A stretch of DNA of 64,000 bases from Methylomonas sp. Lineage in GTDB: Bacteria > Pseudomonadota > Gammaproteobacteria > Methylococcales > Methylomonadaceae. The position numbers and the translations under genes were made by a program. The notes under the pieces were generated by a model. It saw only the letters and a program-made list of their open reading frames with translations, was not told the origin of the DNA and did not search any database. Position 1 is the first letter of the stretch, and each line of letters starts with the position of its first letter. This document shows positions 45,393 to 55,091 of this stretch, piece after piece. The stretch spans positions 1 through 64,000 of the forward strand of contig PERU01000002.1 of the NCBI GenBank assembly GCA_002928965.1, read 5' to 3'.

Positions 45393-46883
45393 ATGGAACT
45401 ACCTGTACTTAACGACACACCAGCCAGCGGCGGTGGTTGCTCCTCTCATTCTTGCGGTACTACCGATGATCAACTCGGTCATTTGACCGATGAAATCCGT
45501 GCCAAGGTTGAAAACCATCCGTGCTATTCCGAAGATGCTCATCATTATTTTGCCCGTATGCACGTGGCGGTGGCACCGGCTTGTAACATTCAATGTCATT
45601 ACTGTAATCGCAAGTACGATTGCGCCAACGAATCGCGTCCTGGTGTGGTTTCGGAGCTGCTGACGCCCGACCAAGCAGTGAAAAAAACCATGGCGGTTGC
45701 GGCGAATATTCCGCAAATGACGGTACTGGGTATTGCCGGTCCTGGCGACCCGCTAGCCAATCCCGAGCGTACTTTCGAAACATTCCGCCAGCTCAGCCAG
45801 GACGCGCCTGACATTAAACTCTGCGTATCCACCAACGGTTTGGCATTGCCGGATTCGGTTGAAGAATTGTCCAAGCACAACATTGACCACGTCACCATCA
45901 CCATCAATTGCGTCGATCCTGAAATTGGTGCGCAAATCTACCCCTGGATTTTCTGGGAAAACAAGCGCATCAAGGGTGTAGAAGGCGCGAAGATATTGAT
46001 CGAACAGCAGCAAAAAGGGCTGGAAATGCTGGTTGCCAAGGGTATTTTGGTCAAGGTCAACTCGGTGATGATTCCAGGCGTCAATGACAAACATCTGGCC
46101 GAGGTCAGCAAAATCGTCAAGGCCAAAGGTGCGTTTTTGCATAACGTAATGCCGCTGATCGCCGAAGCCGAGCACGGCACGTTCTATGGCGTGATGGGAC
46201 AACGCAGTCCGACTCAGGAAGAACTGATGGAGTTGCAGGATGCGTGTTCTGGCGACATGAACATGATGCGGCATTGTCGGCAATGTCGTGCTGACGCGGT
46301 GGGTTTACTCGGTGAAGATCGTGGTGATGAGTTCACCTTGGACAAAATCGAGGACATGGAAATCGACTATCAGGCGGCTATGGAAAAACGCAAGGTTATC
46401 CACGAAGCCATCGCCGAAGAAATGCACAGCAAGCGGGCAGCCAAAGCTGAATCCGTCGCTAAACATGCCGCAGAGGCGAAATTGACTACCCGACCGGTGC
46501 TGATGGCAGTGGCTACCAGCGGACAGGGTGTGATTAATCAACATTTTGGTCACGCTAAAGAATTCCTGATTTATGAAGCGTCCCCCGAAGGTGTACGTTT
46601 TATGAGTCACCGGAAGACCGATTTGTATTGCAGCGGCGATGACACTTGTGGCGATGGCGAAAGCGTGTTGCAGCGAACCATTCGAGCCTTGGAAGGCTGT
46701 GAGGCGGTGTTGTGTTCAAAAATCGGTTACGAACCCTGGGATATGCTGGAACAAGCCGGTATCGCGCCCAACGGCGAACATGCGATGGAGCCAATCGAAG
46801 ATGCAGTGATGGCCGTTTATAAAGAAATGGCGGCTGCTGGAAAGTTGGATGAGGCTAAAGCCGAATACCGGGCGACCGCGTGA
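45393..46883 (+). CDS. nifB: NifB, radical SAM FeMo-cofactor core synthase
   Basis: This 496-aa protein has an N-terminal extension with a CSSHSC motif. Its radical SAM cluster motif is C64-x3-C68-x2-C71 (CNIQCHYC), followed by NRKYDCANESRPGV. The C-terminal NifX-like domain (ATSGQGVINQHFGHAKEFLIYE) is present. NifB builds the NifB-co cluster that becomes the nitrogenase cofactor core. GAGGTG precedes the ATG at 45393. It heads a block of nif-associated redox genes under a NifA/sigma-54 promoter; nifHDK are not in the window. Confidence 0.95.
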   Translation: MELPVLNDTPASGGGCSSHSCGTTDDQLGHLTDEIRAKVENHPCYSEDAHHYFARMHVAVAPACNIQCHYCNRKYDCANESRPGVVSELLTPDQAVKKTMAVAANIPQMTVLGIAGPGDPLANPERTFETFRQLSQDAPDIKLCVSTNGLALPDSVEELSKHNIDHVTITINCVDPEIGAQIYPWIFWENKRIKGVEGAKILIEQQQKGLEMLVAKGILVKVNSVMIPGVNDKHLAEVSKIVKAKGAFLHNVMPLIAEAEHGTFYGVMGQRSPTQEELMELQDACSGDMNMMRHCRQCRADAVGLLGEDRGDEFTLDKIEDMEIDYQAAMEKRKVIHEAIAEEMHSKRAAKAESVAKHAAEAKLTTRPVLMAVATSGQGVINQHFGHAKEFLIYEASPEGVRFMSHRKTDLYCSGDDTCGDGESVLQRTIRALEGCEAVLCSKIGYEPWDMLEQAGIAPNGEHAMEPIEDAVMAVYKEMAAAGKLDEAKAEYRATA

Positions 46884-46986
46884 TGCAAAACGGAGACTGG
46901 GCTGAATCAATGAAGCCCAGCGTTCCGGTTCTGTTGGGCTTTGCTTCGCTCAACCTACAGATGAAATCAAAAACAGGATCAACATC

Positions 46987-47265
46987 ATGGCCCTTAAAAT
47001 CATCAATACCTGTGTCAACTGTTTCGCCTGTGAGCCATTGTGTCCCAGTCAGGCGATTTACAAAGCCGAGGCGCATTTTTTGATCAACCCTAAAAAATGC
47101 ACGGAATGTCATGGCGATTTCGACGATCCACAATGCGCCACCATCTGCCCGATTGAAGGCGCAATTCTGGACGCAACCGGTTTGGCGATTAACCCGCCGG
47201 GATCGTTGACGGGCATTCCGCCCGAGCGAATGGCCGAAGCAATGGCCGCTTTGCAAGCACACTGA
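46987..47265 (+). CDS. fdxN: FdxN-type 2[4Fe-4S] ferredoxin
   Basis: This 92-aa protein has two cluster motifs: CVNCFACEPLCPSQAIY and, with an enlarged second loop, CTECHGDFDDPQCATICPIEG. This is the FdxN type found after nifB, which donates electrons for cofactor assembly. Its stop overlaps the next start (TGATG). Confidence 0.9.
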   Translation: MALKIINTCVNCFACEPLCPSQAIYKAEAHFLINPKKCTECHGDFDDPQCATICPIEGAILDATGLAINPPGSLTGIPPERMAEAMAALQAH

Positions 47266-47687
47266 TGGCTATGGCGACCGTCCACTTTTACGAAAAGCCG
47301 GGCTGTCTGAATAACGCCAAGCAAAAACGTTTGCTGGTTGAGGCTGGGCACTTGCTGATTGTTCACGATTTGCTGCAGCAACCCTGGGAAGAGAATAGCA
47401 CCATGCTGCGTTCTTTCTTTGGCGATCTACCCATTGCAGACTGGTTCAATCGGGCAGCTCCTGCCGTAAAATCGGGTGAGGTAGTGCCTGAAGAAGTTGA
47501 TGAACAGCAAGCCATTGCCTTGATGATTGCACAACCGCTTTTGATTCGCCGGCCATTGATGGAAGTAGACGGCAACCGGCAAGTCGGCTTTGACGCAGAC
47601 ACTATTGCAGCCTGGCTTGAGGTAGCGGTGGCAACCGATTTGGAGACTTGTCCCAAGCAACATCAACAACAGGCGTGCGGCTCATGA
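47265..47687 (+). CDS. nifO: NifO-like nitrogenase-associated ArsC-fold protein
   Basis: This 140-aa thioredoxin-like protein of the ArsC/Spx fold has FYEKPGCLNNAKQKRLLVEAGH, a single N-terminal cysteine, and the C-terminal QPLLIRRPLMEVDGNRQVGFD. Homologues lie beside nifB-fdxN in Azotobacter. The exact role is unclear; a link to molybdenum partition was proposed for NifO. It overlaps both neighbours. Confidence 0.8.
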   Translation: MAMATVHFYEKPGCLNNAKQKRLLVEAGHLLIVHDLLQQPWEENSTMLRSFFGDLPIADWFNRAAPAVKSGEVVPEEVDEQQAIALMIAQPLLIRRPLMEVDGNRQVGFDADTIAAWLEVAVATDLETCPKQHQQQACGS

Positions 47688-48964
47688 ATGGCGTGACGCT
47701 GGAGAATGAAGCAGGTTTACCCATTGCTGTAGCCTTGTCGGAGCGGGTGCATTGGGTTGGGGCTTTCGATCCCAATTTGCGTACCTTCGACATCATTCTG
47801 AAGACCGCCAACGGCACCAGTTACAACGCTTACGTAGTGCGGGGCAGTGCAGGTGTAGCTGTGATTGATACAGTTAAGGAGGGCTTTGCGGATGATTTCT
47901 TTGCCCGGCTGGAAAGCATTGCCGATTATTCGGAAATAACCGTGATTGTGTTGAATCATCTGGAGCCGGATCACACCGGTGCCTTGCCGGAACTGATGCG
48001 GCGGGCACCGCAAGCACAGTTGTTTATCTCCCAAAAAGCCCAGTCCATGCTCAAAGGCCTGCTCAAGCAAGATCAACTGAGTTTTACCCCGGTGTTGACC
48101 GGTGATTCCGTATCGCTGGGCGACCGCACCTTACAGTTTTTACATACCCCCTATTTACACTGGCCGGATACCCAATGTGCGTATCTCCCCGAAGAACAGA
48201 TGCTGTTTTCCGGCGATGTGTTTGGTTGTCATTTTTGCGACAAACGCTTGTTCAATGACCGGGTCGGCGACTTTCGATTTTCCTTTGAATATTACTACGC
48301 CCATATCATGCGGCCCTTCAAGGAATATGTGCTACGCGCCCTGGAGTTGATAGAACCCCTACCGTTGAAGCTGATTGCACCTACCCACGGTCCGATTTTG
48401 CGGGATCATCCCGATCGCTACATCCAGCGATATCGTCAATTATCCAGCCCAGTGCTGCACAGTGAACTCAGTCTCAATCAAAAAACTCTGCTGATTTTCT
48501 ATATCAGTTCTTACGGCAATACGCGCCGCATGGCAGAAGCTATTTATCAGGGGGCGATGCAGGTCGAAGATGTGCGGGTGTCTTTGTACGACCTGGAAGG
48601 CGGAGAAGTCGCGCCGTTTGTCGATCTGATCGAAGAAGCCGACGGCCTGATTCTGGGGACGCCCACCATTAATGGTGATGCGGTCAAGCCGATCTGGGAT
48701 TTGCTGTCGTCACTGGCGGTGGTCAGTCTGAAAAGCAAACTGGGTGGCGTGTTTGGTTCGTATGGCTGGACAGGTGAGGGCGTCCGTCTGGTGGAAGACC
48801 GGTTGCGCGGCTTGAAACTGCGGGTGCCGATTCCAGGCTTACGGGTCAAATTGATTCCCACCGATGACGAAATTATCGAATGCAGGGCCTTTGGTCTGGA
48901 ACTGGCTCAGGAATTGATGGGGGTTAGGGAATCAAAAGTCATCAATTTTGCAGACTTGGCCTGA
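47684..48964 (+). CDS. fprA: flavodiiron protein (FprA-like)
   Basis: This 426-aa protein has an N-terminal metallo-beta-lactamase di-iron domain (NHLEPDHTGALPEL; SGDVFGCHFC; APTHGPILRDHP) and a C-terminal flavodoxin domain (IFYISSYGNTRRMAEAIY; GTPTINGDAVKPIWD; GSYGWTGEGVRLV). Such proteins reduce O2 to water or NO to N2O. Within a nif block, oxygen removal is the likely purpose. The ATG at 47684 overlaps the nifO stop. Confidence 0.9.
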   Translation: MNGVTLENEAGLPIAVALSERVHWVGAFDPNLRTFDIILKTANGTSYNAYVVRGSAGVAVIDTVKEGFADDFFARLESIADYSEITVIVLNHLEPDHTGALPELMRRAPQAQLFISQKAQSMLKGLLKQDQLSFTPVLTGDSVSLGDRTLQFLHTPYLHWPDTQCAYLPEEQMLFSGDVFGCHFCDKRLFNDRVGDFRFSFEYYYAHIMRPFKEYVLRALELIEPLPLKLIAPTHGPILRDHPDRYIQRYRQLSSPVLHSELSLNQKTLLIFYISSYGNTRRMAEAIYQGAMQVEDVRVSLYDLEGGEVAPFVDLIEEADGLILGTPTINGDAVKPIWDLLSSLAVVSLKSKLGGVFGSYGWTGEGVRLVEDRLRGLKLRVPIPGLRVKLIPTDDEIIECRAFGLELAQELMGVRESKVINFADLA

Positions 48965-49005
48965 TTGGTGCCCATGACCCTAAAAGAGCAGTTGGCGTTT
49001 GTTGG

Positions 49006-49112
49006 GGGCCGATCGTGCTGAGCAATGTCGAAGCATGGACGGCCCACAAAACACTCACCCGCTGGGAGAATGAAAAAACCGTTCGCCCTTCGACCAACTC
49101 AGGACGAACGGG
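49006..49112. repeat. paired GTCGAA-type dispersed repeats; possible terminator
   Basis: The unit near 49010-49038 and the unit at 49079-49112 resemble the repeat at 28737-28798. The second has a perfect 7-bp stem (CCGTTCG/CGAACGG) followed by GATTTTT, so it may terminate the fprA transcript. The rest of 48965-49268 has no gene. Confidence 0.65.
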
Positions 49113-49256
49113 ATTTTTCATAGCCCAACTGCCCTTTTTAGGATGACGAATTTCACCGTTGCAAGGACGAAACGGAAACATCATTGCCGCAAGGCCATGA
49201 AAACTCGAAACGAAAATGCGTCGGATTAGGCGGTTTTCGGATCTATGTTCAACTAA

Positions 49257-49556
<300 letters not shown>

Positions 49557-49573
49557 TCGATAGAGGAATTTTT

Positions 49574-49924
49574 ATGGCATTAGTGACATTCACCAGTCCC
49601 GATTACCGCGACAAAACCGTATATGCGGTGGCCGGCAGCCATACGCAAACTGTTTTAAAGCTGGCATTGGAAAACAAAATCCCCATCCAATTCGAATGCG
49701 AAGATGGCGAATGCGGTACTTGCTTGGTGCGGGTATCCAGCATCGACAAGAAAAATCAACGCATGGGTGGCCCGTTAACCGAAAAGGAAAAAACCGTACT
49801 CAAACAAGTCGGCAAGGTAACCCAAGCGGAACTGGAACAAATGATCGTTGACGATCTGCCGTCTGAATGGCGTCTGGCCTGTCAGATGATCGTCCGCGAC
49901 GAAGACATCCGCGTCGAATATTGA
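49574..49924 (+). CDS. FeSII (Shethna protein)-like [2Fe-2S] ferredoxin
   Basis: This 116-aa protein has FTSPDYRDKTVYAVAGSHTQ, FECEDGECGTCLVRV with Cx4Cx2C, PLTEKEKTVLKQVGKV, DDLPSEWRLACQMIV and the DEDIRVEY end. The layout and these segments closely follow Azotobacter FeSII, which forms a protective oxidised complex with nitrogenase under oxygen stress. From memory of that protein, not from an alignment. The ATG at 49574 has GAGGAA upstream. Confidence 0.85.
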   Translation: MALVTFTSPDYRDKTVYAVAGSHTQTVLKLALENKIPIQFECEDGECGTCLVRVSSIDKKNQRMGGPLTEKEKTVLKQVGKVTQAELEQMIVDDLPSEWRLACQMIVRDEDIRVEY

Positions 49925-49998
49925 ATTACTTAGATCATGTCACACTGGCCTTGCAGCATGCTCATGCGTAACCGGTGCGACATCTCGGGAGCATTGTC

Positions 49999-50577
49999 AT
50001 GTCCGCCTTACCCGCCTTGATGCCGATGAGTCGGCAACAGTATTTCGATGATTTGCTGGTTTGCACCGATAGCTCGGCCAATAGCATCTGGTTGGCGCAA
50101 ATTGTCGCCAGTTGGCAGGTGGGTGAGGGTGTATTGCCGGACTATCTGGGGTTGAACAACCATCAGTTTCATGCCCTGCTGCATCATGTTTTTCCAGGTT
50201 ATTGGCACAGTGCCAAAGCCGTCTCGGGTAGTTGCCTGGACTTCAGTCGCATGCTGGAAAAGCACGATTTAGAACAGTTGTTACGTCAGTTCGCTGTAGT
50301 TAAAACAGTCGAATCCGAATGGTTGATCAGTATCATAGTGGCAGCCTGTCTGGGTAGCGATCATCTTTGGCAGGATTTGGGGCTATGGAGCCGCAGTGAA
50401 TTATCGGCCCTGCTCAATCACAACTTCCCGGAACTGGCCGCGCGCAACAGCAAAGACATGAAGTGGAAGAAATTTCTCTATAAACAGCTTTGCGAAGCCG
50501 AAGGCTTGTTCGTCTGTCGTGCTCCGTCTTGTGAGGTTTGCAAGGATTATCCGGTGTGTTTTGGGCCGGAAGCGTAA
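49999..50577 (+). CDS. nifQ: NifQ, molybdenum donor for FeMo-cofactor synthesis
   Basis: This 192-aa protein ends with the NifQ cysteine signature Cx4Cx2Cx5C (CRAPSCEVCKDYPVCFG), which holds an Mo-Fe-S cluster. The N-terminal helical part is typical. GGGAG precedes the ATG at 49999. It closes the nif accessory block. Confidence 0.92.
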   Translation: MSALPALMPMSRQQYFDDLLVCTDSSANSIWLAQIVASWQVGEGVLPDYLGLNNHQFHALLHHVFPGYWHSAKAVSGSCLDFSRMLEKHDLEQLLRQFAVVKTVESEWLISIIVAACLGSDHLWQDLGLWSRSELSALLNHNFPELAARNSKDMKWKKFLYKQLCEAEGLFVCRAPSCEVCKDYPVCFGPEA

Positions 50578-50866
50578 CCCTGAACCTTCCAATGCAATTT
50601 TGTACTTTGACTTGGGTGTAAATTAAACGCAAAGCCTCTTCCGATTAGGGATATAGCCACATAACGCCTGTTGCGAGACTTCATGCGCAGCCACCAGACG
50701 TCTATTTTGAGCCAGACTCAATATCCCTAACTCGTCAATACCCTACTTCAGTAGGGTTCCCTTGCAGTATACCAGCCCAGATAATGCGTTTTAGCAGTTA
50801 AACATGACAAAAGTTTAATTAGCGAGAGGGTTTGTCTGAATACGCTTTGCAATTTGAAACATTCAA

Positions 50867-50922
50867 TTAACCTGACTCTTAAATATCTGTACCCGTCATT
50901 CCCTGCTTTATGGGAATGACGG
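50867..50922. repeat. 21-bp repeat followed by an 11-bp-stem hairpin
   Basis: TTAACCTGACTCTTAA and five following bases (50867-50887) recur at 54315-54335 with one mismatch. CCGTCATTCCC (50893-50903) and GGGAATGACGG (50912-50922) form a perfect 11-bp stem of the common intergenic type. Elsewhere in 50578-51051 there is a perfect ACCCTAC/GTAGGGT hairpin near 50740 but no gene. Confidence 0.7.
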
Positions 50923-51051
50923 AAGTTAAGGGCCGGGGTAATAAACAAGACAGACGTGCCTTGTGGATAAGCATGGCTGGAAAGTAGTCTGAATGAGACT
51001 GTTGCAGGCATATTTAACTTCAGGCAGTTAAATTTTGAATTGGAGTTAGCT

Positions 51052-51621
51052 ATGAAAAAATCAGTTTTAGTTTTGGCATTTATGGCTTGTGGCCTATGCT
51101 CGGTATCGGCTCAGTCTGCGCAAGTGGTACTTACTTTTGAGGATGTACCAAACTATCAATTATCTGACGGCTACGGTGGTATTTCCGGTTGGGAGTATTC
51201 CGGCCAACTGGGTAGTCATTATTTACCGGAATCGCCAGACAATTTAGGGGAGTATTTTTTTCATGGCTGGAATGGCGGCGAACTGAGCTTTGATCAGGGA
51301 CCGGTGATATTTGAAGGCATGTATTACAACAACTGGGGTGGTGATAATCCAGTGAGTTATGAACTGTATTTTCAGGGGAAACAGGTCTATGCAGCGCCTT
51401 TTGATTGGCTGACTCAGCCGCTTGAACCCTATTGGTTAGCTTCTGGCTATACAGGACTGGTCGATAAAATCCACTTTTATACCAGTAGCAGTGATGGCAT
51501 TTTGATCGACAATTTTACCTACAGTACTGTGGTGCCTCTGCCGGGCGCAATGGGTATTTTCTCGATGGGTTTGGGGTTGTGGACTTTACTGCGGAATCGA
51601 CGTCAAATTATTGATGCATAG
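51052..51621 (+). CDS. secreted protein with PEP-CTERM-like C-terminal anchor
   Basis: This 189-aa protein has a signal peptide (SVLVLAFMACGLCSVSAQSA). Its beta-rich Trp/Tyr/Gly-rich body resembles a DUF4465-like or jelly-roll surface domain. The C-terminus is VVPLPGAMGIFSMGLGLWTLLRNRR, which fits a variant exosortase sorting signal (VPLP, hydrophobic stretch, Arg cluster). GGAG precedes the ATG at 51052. Confidence 0.75.
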   Translation: MKKSVLVLAFMACGLCSVSAQSAQVVLTFEDVPNYQLSDGYGGISGWEYSGQLGSHYLPESPDNLGEYFFHGWNGGELSFDQGPVIFEGMYYNNWGGDNPVSYELYFQGKQVYAAPFDWLTQPLEPYWLASGYTGLVDKIHFYTSSSDGILIDNFTYSTVVPLPGAMGIFSMGLGLWTLLRNRRQIIDA

Positions 51622-51637
51622 CTAACGGGGAAAGCCT

Positions 51638-51937
51638 ATGAAAAAAATAATTTGGTGCCTGTCGTTAGTGTTACTGGCTGGATGCGCTTCGGTCGCGGTA
51701 TCTCAAAAAGCACTCGAGCAAAAAACCGAGTTTGCGTTAGGTCTGCCGCCGGGCAGTTATACAATCACCAGTCGTCAAAATGAGGGCGTGCAGACTCGAT
51801 ATACTGTTAAAACCAACACGGGTCAGCAATACAATTGTTACGTCGACGGTTCCATCAGTGTGATTGGGCCGGTGGTGTCGGATGCCATCTGTGCCAAACC
51901 TGGACAGCCTGCGTTTAATCCATTGTTAGAGCATTAA
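51638..51937 (+). CDS. small lipoprotein
   Basis: This 99-aa protein has a lipobox (SLVLLAGC) and a short beta-rich domain with two later cysteines (NCYVDG, DAICAKPG) that could form a disulfide. No known family. It begins 16 bp after the preceding gene, suggesting an operon. Confidence 0.75.
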   Translation: MKKIIWCLSLVLLAGCASVAVSQKALEQKTEFALGLPPGSYTITSRQNEGVQTRYTVKTNTGQQYNCYVDGSISVIGPVVSDAICAKPGQPAFNPLLEH

Positions 51938-52076
51938 TAACTAACTGTAAGTCTAAATTAGGCAATTAAGCCACGAATGTTTGATTTTTATTGGTTTTCG
52001 CCGGCCTTCGTGGTGAATTGCCTTTTTTGGCTTAACTATGTTTTTCTGAAAAGGCCGATTCAGATCAGCGATCGAT

Positions 52077-54149
52077 TTATAGTTGCAAACGCATACTGGC
52101 GATAGCATTAATCCCCGCAGAGTCAACGCCGGAGCCATGTTCACGGTAATTTTTATCCAACAGGTTTTCCAGGTCTAGCTGTAATTTTAGCTGACGGGTC
52201 GCTTGCCAGCCTGCACGCACATTCAGTGTTGTCCAGCCCGAAGTACCGTTGGGATTGATGCGTGGATCGTCAAGGTCGCGGTCGCTCAAGCGGGCTTGTT
52301 CGCTGGCAAAACGGCTATAGCCCTCCAACCAAAGGCTGGGTAAAACGCTGTAGTAAATACCAAAGCGGCCGTTCAGCGGTGGAATGCGGTCAGCTGGCAA
52401 CACCTGACTGCCATCGAAAATTTCTTCCCCATAGGTGTAATTCAAGTTGCCATATATTTGCAAACGGTCGGTTGCAAAATAGCGGGCGCCAAATTCTGCA
52501 CCATGCAGTTTCAGACGGTTAACATTCTGATTTTGTATTACATCACGTCCGTCAATAATATCTCCGGTCAACACGGTAGTGATCTTGTCGCGGTAGTCGG
52601 AGCGATAGCCGATGGCTTCCGCCTGCCAGAAGGGGGTTTGAAGTTTGAAACCAAAATCCCAGCTGATGACGGTTTCCGGCTGCAAATTGGTGTTGGCGGC
52701 GTTGTAGCGGTTGTTGGGACGAGGGCCTAGGGTGCCGAGATCGAAAATATTCGGTGCCCGGAAACCGCGGCCAAAATTACTGACGAATTTCAGCCCGTCG
52801 ATGATTTTGTAGGCTAAACCCACATTGCCGGTGACATCTTGATGCTGCAATTCTACGCCGACATCACGATCAGCTTGTGCCAACACCGTGTGATAGTGGC
52901 TGTAGCGACTGCCCAATACCCATTGTAAACGCTCGCCGAGTTGCAGGGTTTCGTTGCCATAAAACGCGTAAGAGTCCATGGTCGAGCCATGGGGGAAGCG
53001 ACTGGTTTTGGTTTCTGTCTCACGACTGAGAATATCGGTGTCTTGACGATTGCTGGTTACTTCGTCGTGATAGAACTCAAAACCATAGACCAAGTGCGAA
53101 TCAGGCCCATGTGCCAGACTGGCTTGCAGGGTAATGCCAGTCAACAAGCTGGCATTTTCCTCCCTGGATTCCACTGTATCGCCAAAATCCCTTGCCCGCC
53201 GATCATCTGTGATGCGTTGATGCGCGGCATGGATTTCCAGAGTGTCAAACAAAGCAGTTGCTTGGGTAAACCGATAGCGGCCATGTAAAAACAGTCGTTC
53301 GTTGGGTTCAAAGTTGAAAACCGCCGATGACGGCTGGGTTTGGCCATAACCGGCTACTAGTTCATCGAAACGCGGTGTATTGGGTTGGCTGAGAAACTGC
53401 ATGTCCCATAAAAATTCATGAGCAGCGCTTGGATGATAGACAACTTTAGCGTTGCCGGACCAAGATTTATAGCCGGTAAACGGTTGATCCTCGTCGTTTC
53501 CGGCAATGCGGTTATCAAAATCCTGATAGCCAAAACCGCCCAAGACCGCGATATCATCTTTGCCGGCGCTGAGTTTAAGATGATTCTGGAAGGCGTTGGC
53601 AGCACTGGCATAGCTGCTGTTGACGATTGCGCTATGTTGCCAGTGTGCGCCGCTGAAGTGAGGTGTATGTGTTAATACATTTACCACCCCGCCCATGGCA
53701 TCGCTGCCGTACAAGGTGGAAGATGCACCACGCACGACTTCGATTTGCTCGACGTTGAACGGGTCCAGAAACGCCATGTATTGGTTGGGCGAATTACGGA
53801 AGATAGCATTGCTCAAGCGCATGCCGTCGACTAGATACAACACCTCCGAGCCTTTTAAGCCGCGCACGATAGGAATACCCTGGCCGGGGGTGGTTTCCTG
53901 CACGAACACCCCGGTTTGGCCGCGCAGTAAATCCGGGACTATCTGCGGTATTTGCCGGTCTATTTCATCACTGCTAATTGTGGTCACTGCAGTGGGTATG
54001 TCGAAACTGTTTGAGGTTGTTCGCGTTGCGGTGATTTGTTGGGTTTCTAAATGAGTGCCTTGTTCGGCCAATGTAGTTTGAGAACTTTGGCATATCGAAA
54101 GAATACTAGCGGCTACGCATCTCGGAAGCTGTGGGCTTAATATTGGCAT
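52077..54149 (-). CDS. TonB-dependent outer-membrane receptor
   Basis: This 690-aa protein has a signal-like start and a TonB-box-like ETQQITATRT. Its plug domain contains VPDLLRGQTGVFVQE, PIVRGLKGSEVLYLVDGMRLSN and VEQIEVVRGASSTLYGSDAMGGVVNV. A 22-strand barrel follows, ending in an aromatic-rich strand with LDKNYREHGSGVDSAG and SMRLQL. The plug resembles heme/siderophore-type receptors. The substrate cannot be read; a metal or cobalamin is possible. No cobalamin riboswitch is evident in its leader. Confidence 0.9.
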   Translation of the reverse strand: MPILSPQLPRCVAASILSICQSSQTTLAEQGTHLETQQITATRTTSNSFDIPTAVTTISSDEIDRQIPQIVPDLLRGQTGVFVQETTPGQGIPIVRGLKGSEVLYLVDGMRLSNAIFRNSPNQYMAFLDPFNVEQIEVVRGASSTLYGSDAMGGVVNVLTHTPHFSGAHWQHSAIVNSSYASAANAFQNHLKLSAGKDDIAVLGGFGYQDFDNRIAGNDEDQPFTGYKSWSGNAKVVYHPSAAHEFLWDMQFLSQPNTPRFDELVAGYGQTQPSSAVFNFEPNERLFLHGRYRFTQATALFDTLEIHAAHQRITDDRRARDFGDTVESREENASLLTGITLQASLAHGPDSHLVYGFEFYHDEVTSNRQDTDILSRETETKTSRFPHGSTMDSYAFYGNETLQLGERLQWVLGSRYSHYHTVLAQADRDVGVELQHQDVTGNVGLAYKIIDGLKFVSNFGRGFRAPNIFDLGTLGPRPNNRYNAANTNLQPETVISWDFGFKLQTPFWQAEAIGYRSDYRDKITTVLTGDIIDGRDVIQNQNVNRLKLHGAEFGARYFATDRLQIYGNLNYTYGEEIFDGSQVLPADRIPPLNGRFGIYYSVLPSLWLEGYSRFASEQARLSDRDLDDPRINPNGTSGWTTLNVRAGWQATRQLKLQLDLENLLDKNYREHGSGVDSAGINAIASMRLQL

Positions 54150-54426
54150 AAACTATTTTTTCAGCGTGCCCAATCGCCAGTGGTTTAACTCATTGGTTGC
54201 CGACGAAGTTTGTCAAGAATTTAGAAGCCGGCATAGCAAAGCCCAACAAATCAAATTGATGGGCTTTTGTCATTTAATCGCAGAGCGCAAGACAGTCCAA
54301 CCTAACGCCAACTTTTAACCTGACTCTTAATTATCGTTGCGGAAATGACGAATACAGAGAATTGAAAGGCTGGGTAAAAAATTTCAATCTGGGCTGGATG
54401 AATACTTGAGATCAAGCTATTGGTGG

Positions 54427-55056
54427 TTAAAAGCCATTTGTGTTTTTGCGAGACTGACCTGCAAAACCCAGACACATTAATCCCGATACCATCATAAAAA
54501 TCGCCGATGGTAATGGCACAGTGGTGACGGATGTGGATAGTGTCGTAACAGGTAGGTCATTCCCTTCGGCATCGCCGAAGGCATTTACGGATAGCGTGAG
54601 GTCACTGGTGCCGAAATTCAATACGTCGAAACTGAGGGTAGCCAAGGTAAAACTCTCAGCTTGTAAGTCGTTTAAATCAGTCACAGAATCTAACGACACC
54701 TCGTAAAAATTGACGGTGCCTGGATCTGTTAAATCAGCACCGCTCAAATTGCCGCCAACGTTGAATAAATCCAATTGATTGCCTAACAACGCATCGCCAA
54801 ATACCGCACCGCTAAAGCTCAGATGACTGGGATCAAAGTTTAAATTAAGATCATAAGTGCCCAGTGATGGCGCGCTGCTTTGATTTAAACCGGTAACGCC
54901 GATTTGTACAAAGATGCTGTTGCCTGCCTGGGTAATATCGGAAATGCTCACCATGGTGAAAGAAAAGCCTGGATTTACAAAGATGCTGGCTTGTGAGGTG
55001 CCGGAAAATAGCAAGAATACTGCGCAACTAAGCATCTTAATTAATTTAAGGTTCAT
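54427..55056 (-). CDS. cohesin-like domain protein with PEP-CTERM anchor
   Basis: This 209-aa protein has a signal peptide (CAVFLLFSGTSQAS) and a cohesin-type beta sandwich at residues 27-170. Family features seen are IFVQIGVTGLN, GTYDLNLNFDPSHLSFSG, and FTLATLSFDVLNFGTSDLTLSV. The C-terminal sorting signal is VPLPSAIFMMVSGLMCLGFAGQSRKN. Cohesins bind dockerins. The gene directly upstream (35-bp gap) encodes a dockerin-bearing protein, which supports the assignment. I chose the ATG at 55056 at the signal peptide. Confidence 0.8.
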   Translation of the reverse strand: MNLKLIKMLSCAVFLLFSGTSQASIFVNPGFSFTMVSISDITQAGNSIFVQIGVTGLNQSSAPSLGTYDLNLNFDPSHLSFSGAVFGDALLGNQLDLFNVGGNLSGADLTDPGTVNFYEVSLDSVTDLNDLQAESFTLATLSFDVLNFGTSDLTLSVNAFGDAEGNDLPVTTLSTSVTTVPLPSAIFMMVSGLMCLGFAGQSRKNTNGF

Positions 55057-55091
55057 TTCAATCTCTATGTTTGGGTTAATTTTCGAATGGG

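Noticed and set aside
54150-54426. Possible cobalamin riboswitch upstream of the TonB receptor
   Set aside because: Only an ACCACTGGCG stretch resembles a B12-box fragment; the rest of the consensus is missing.
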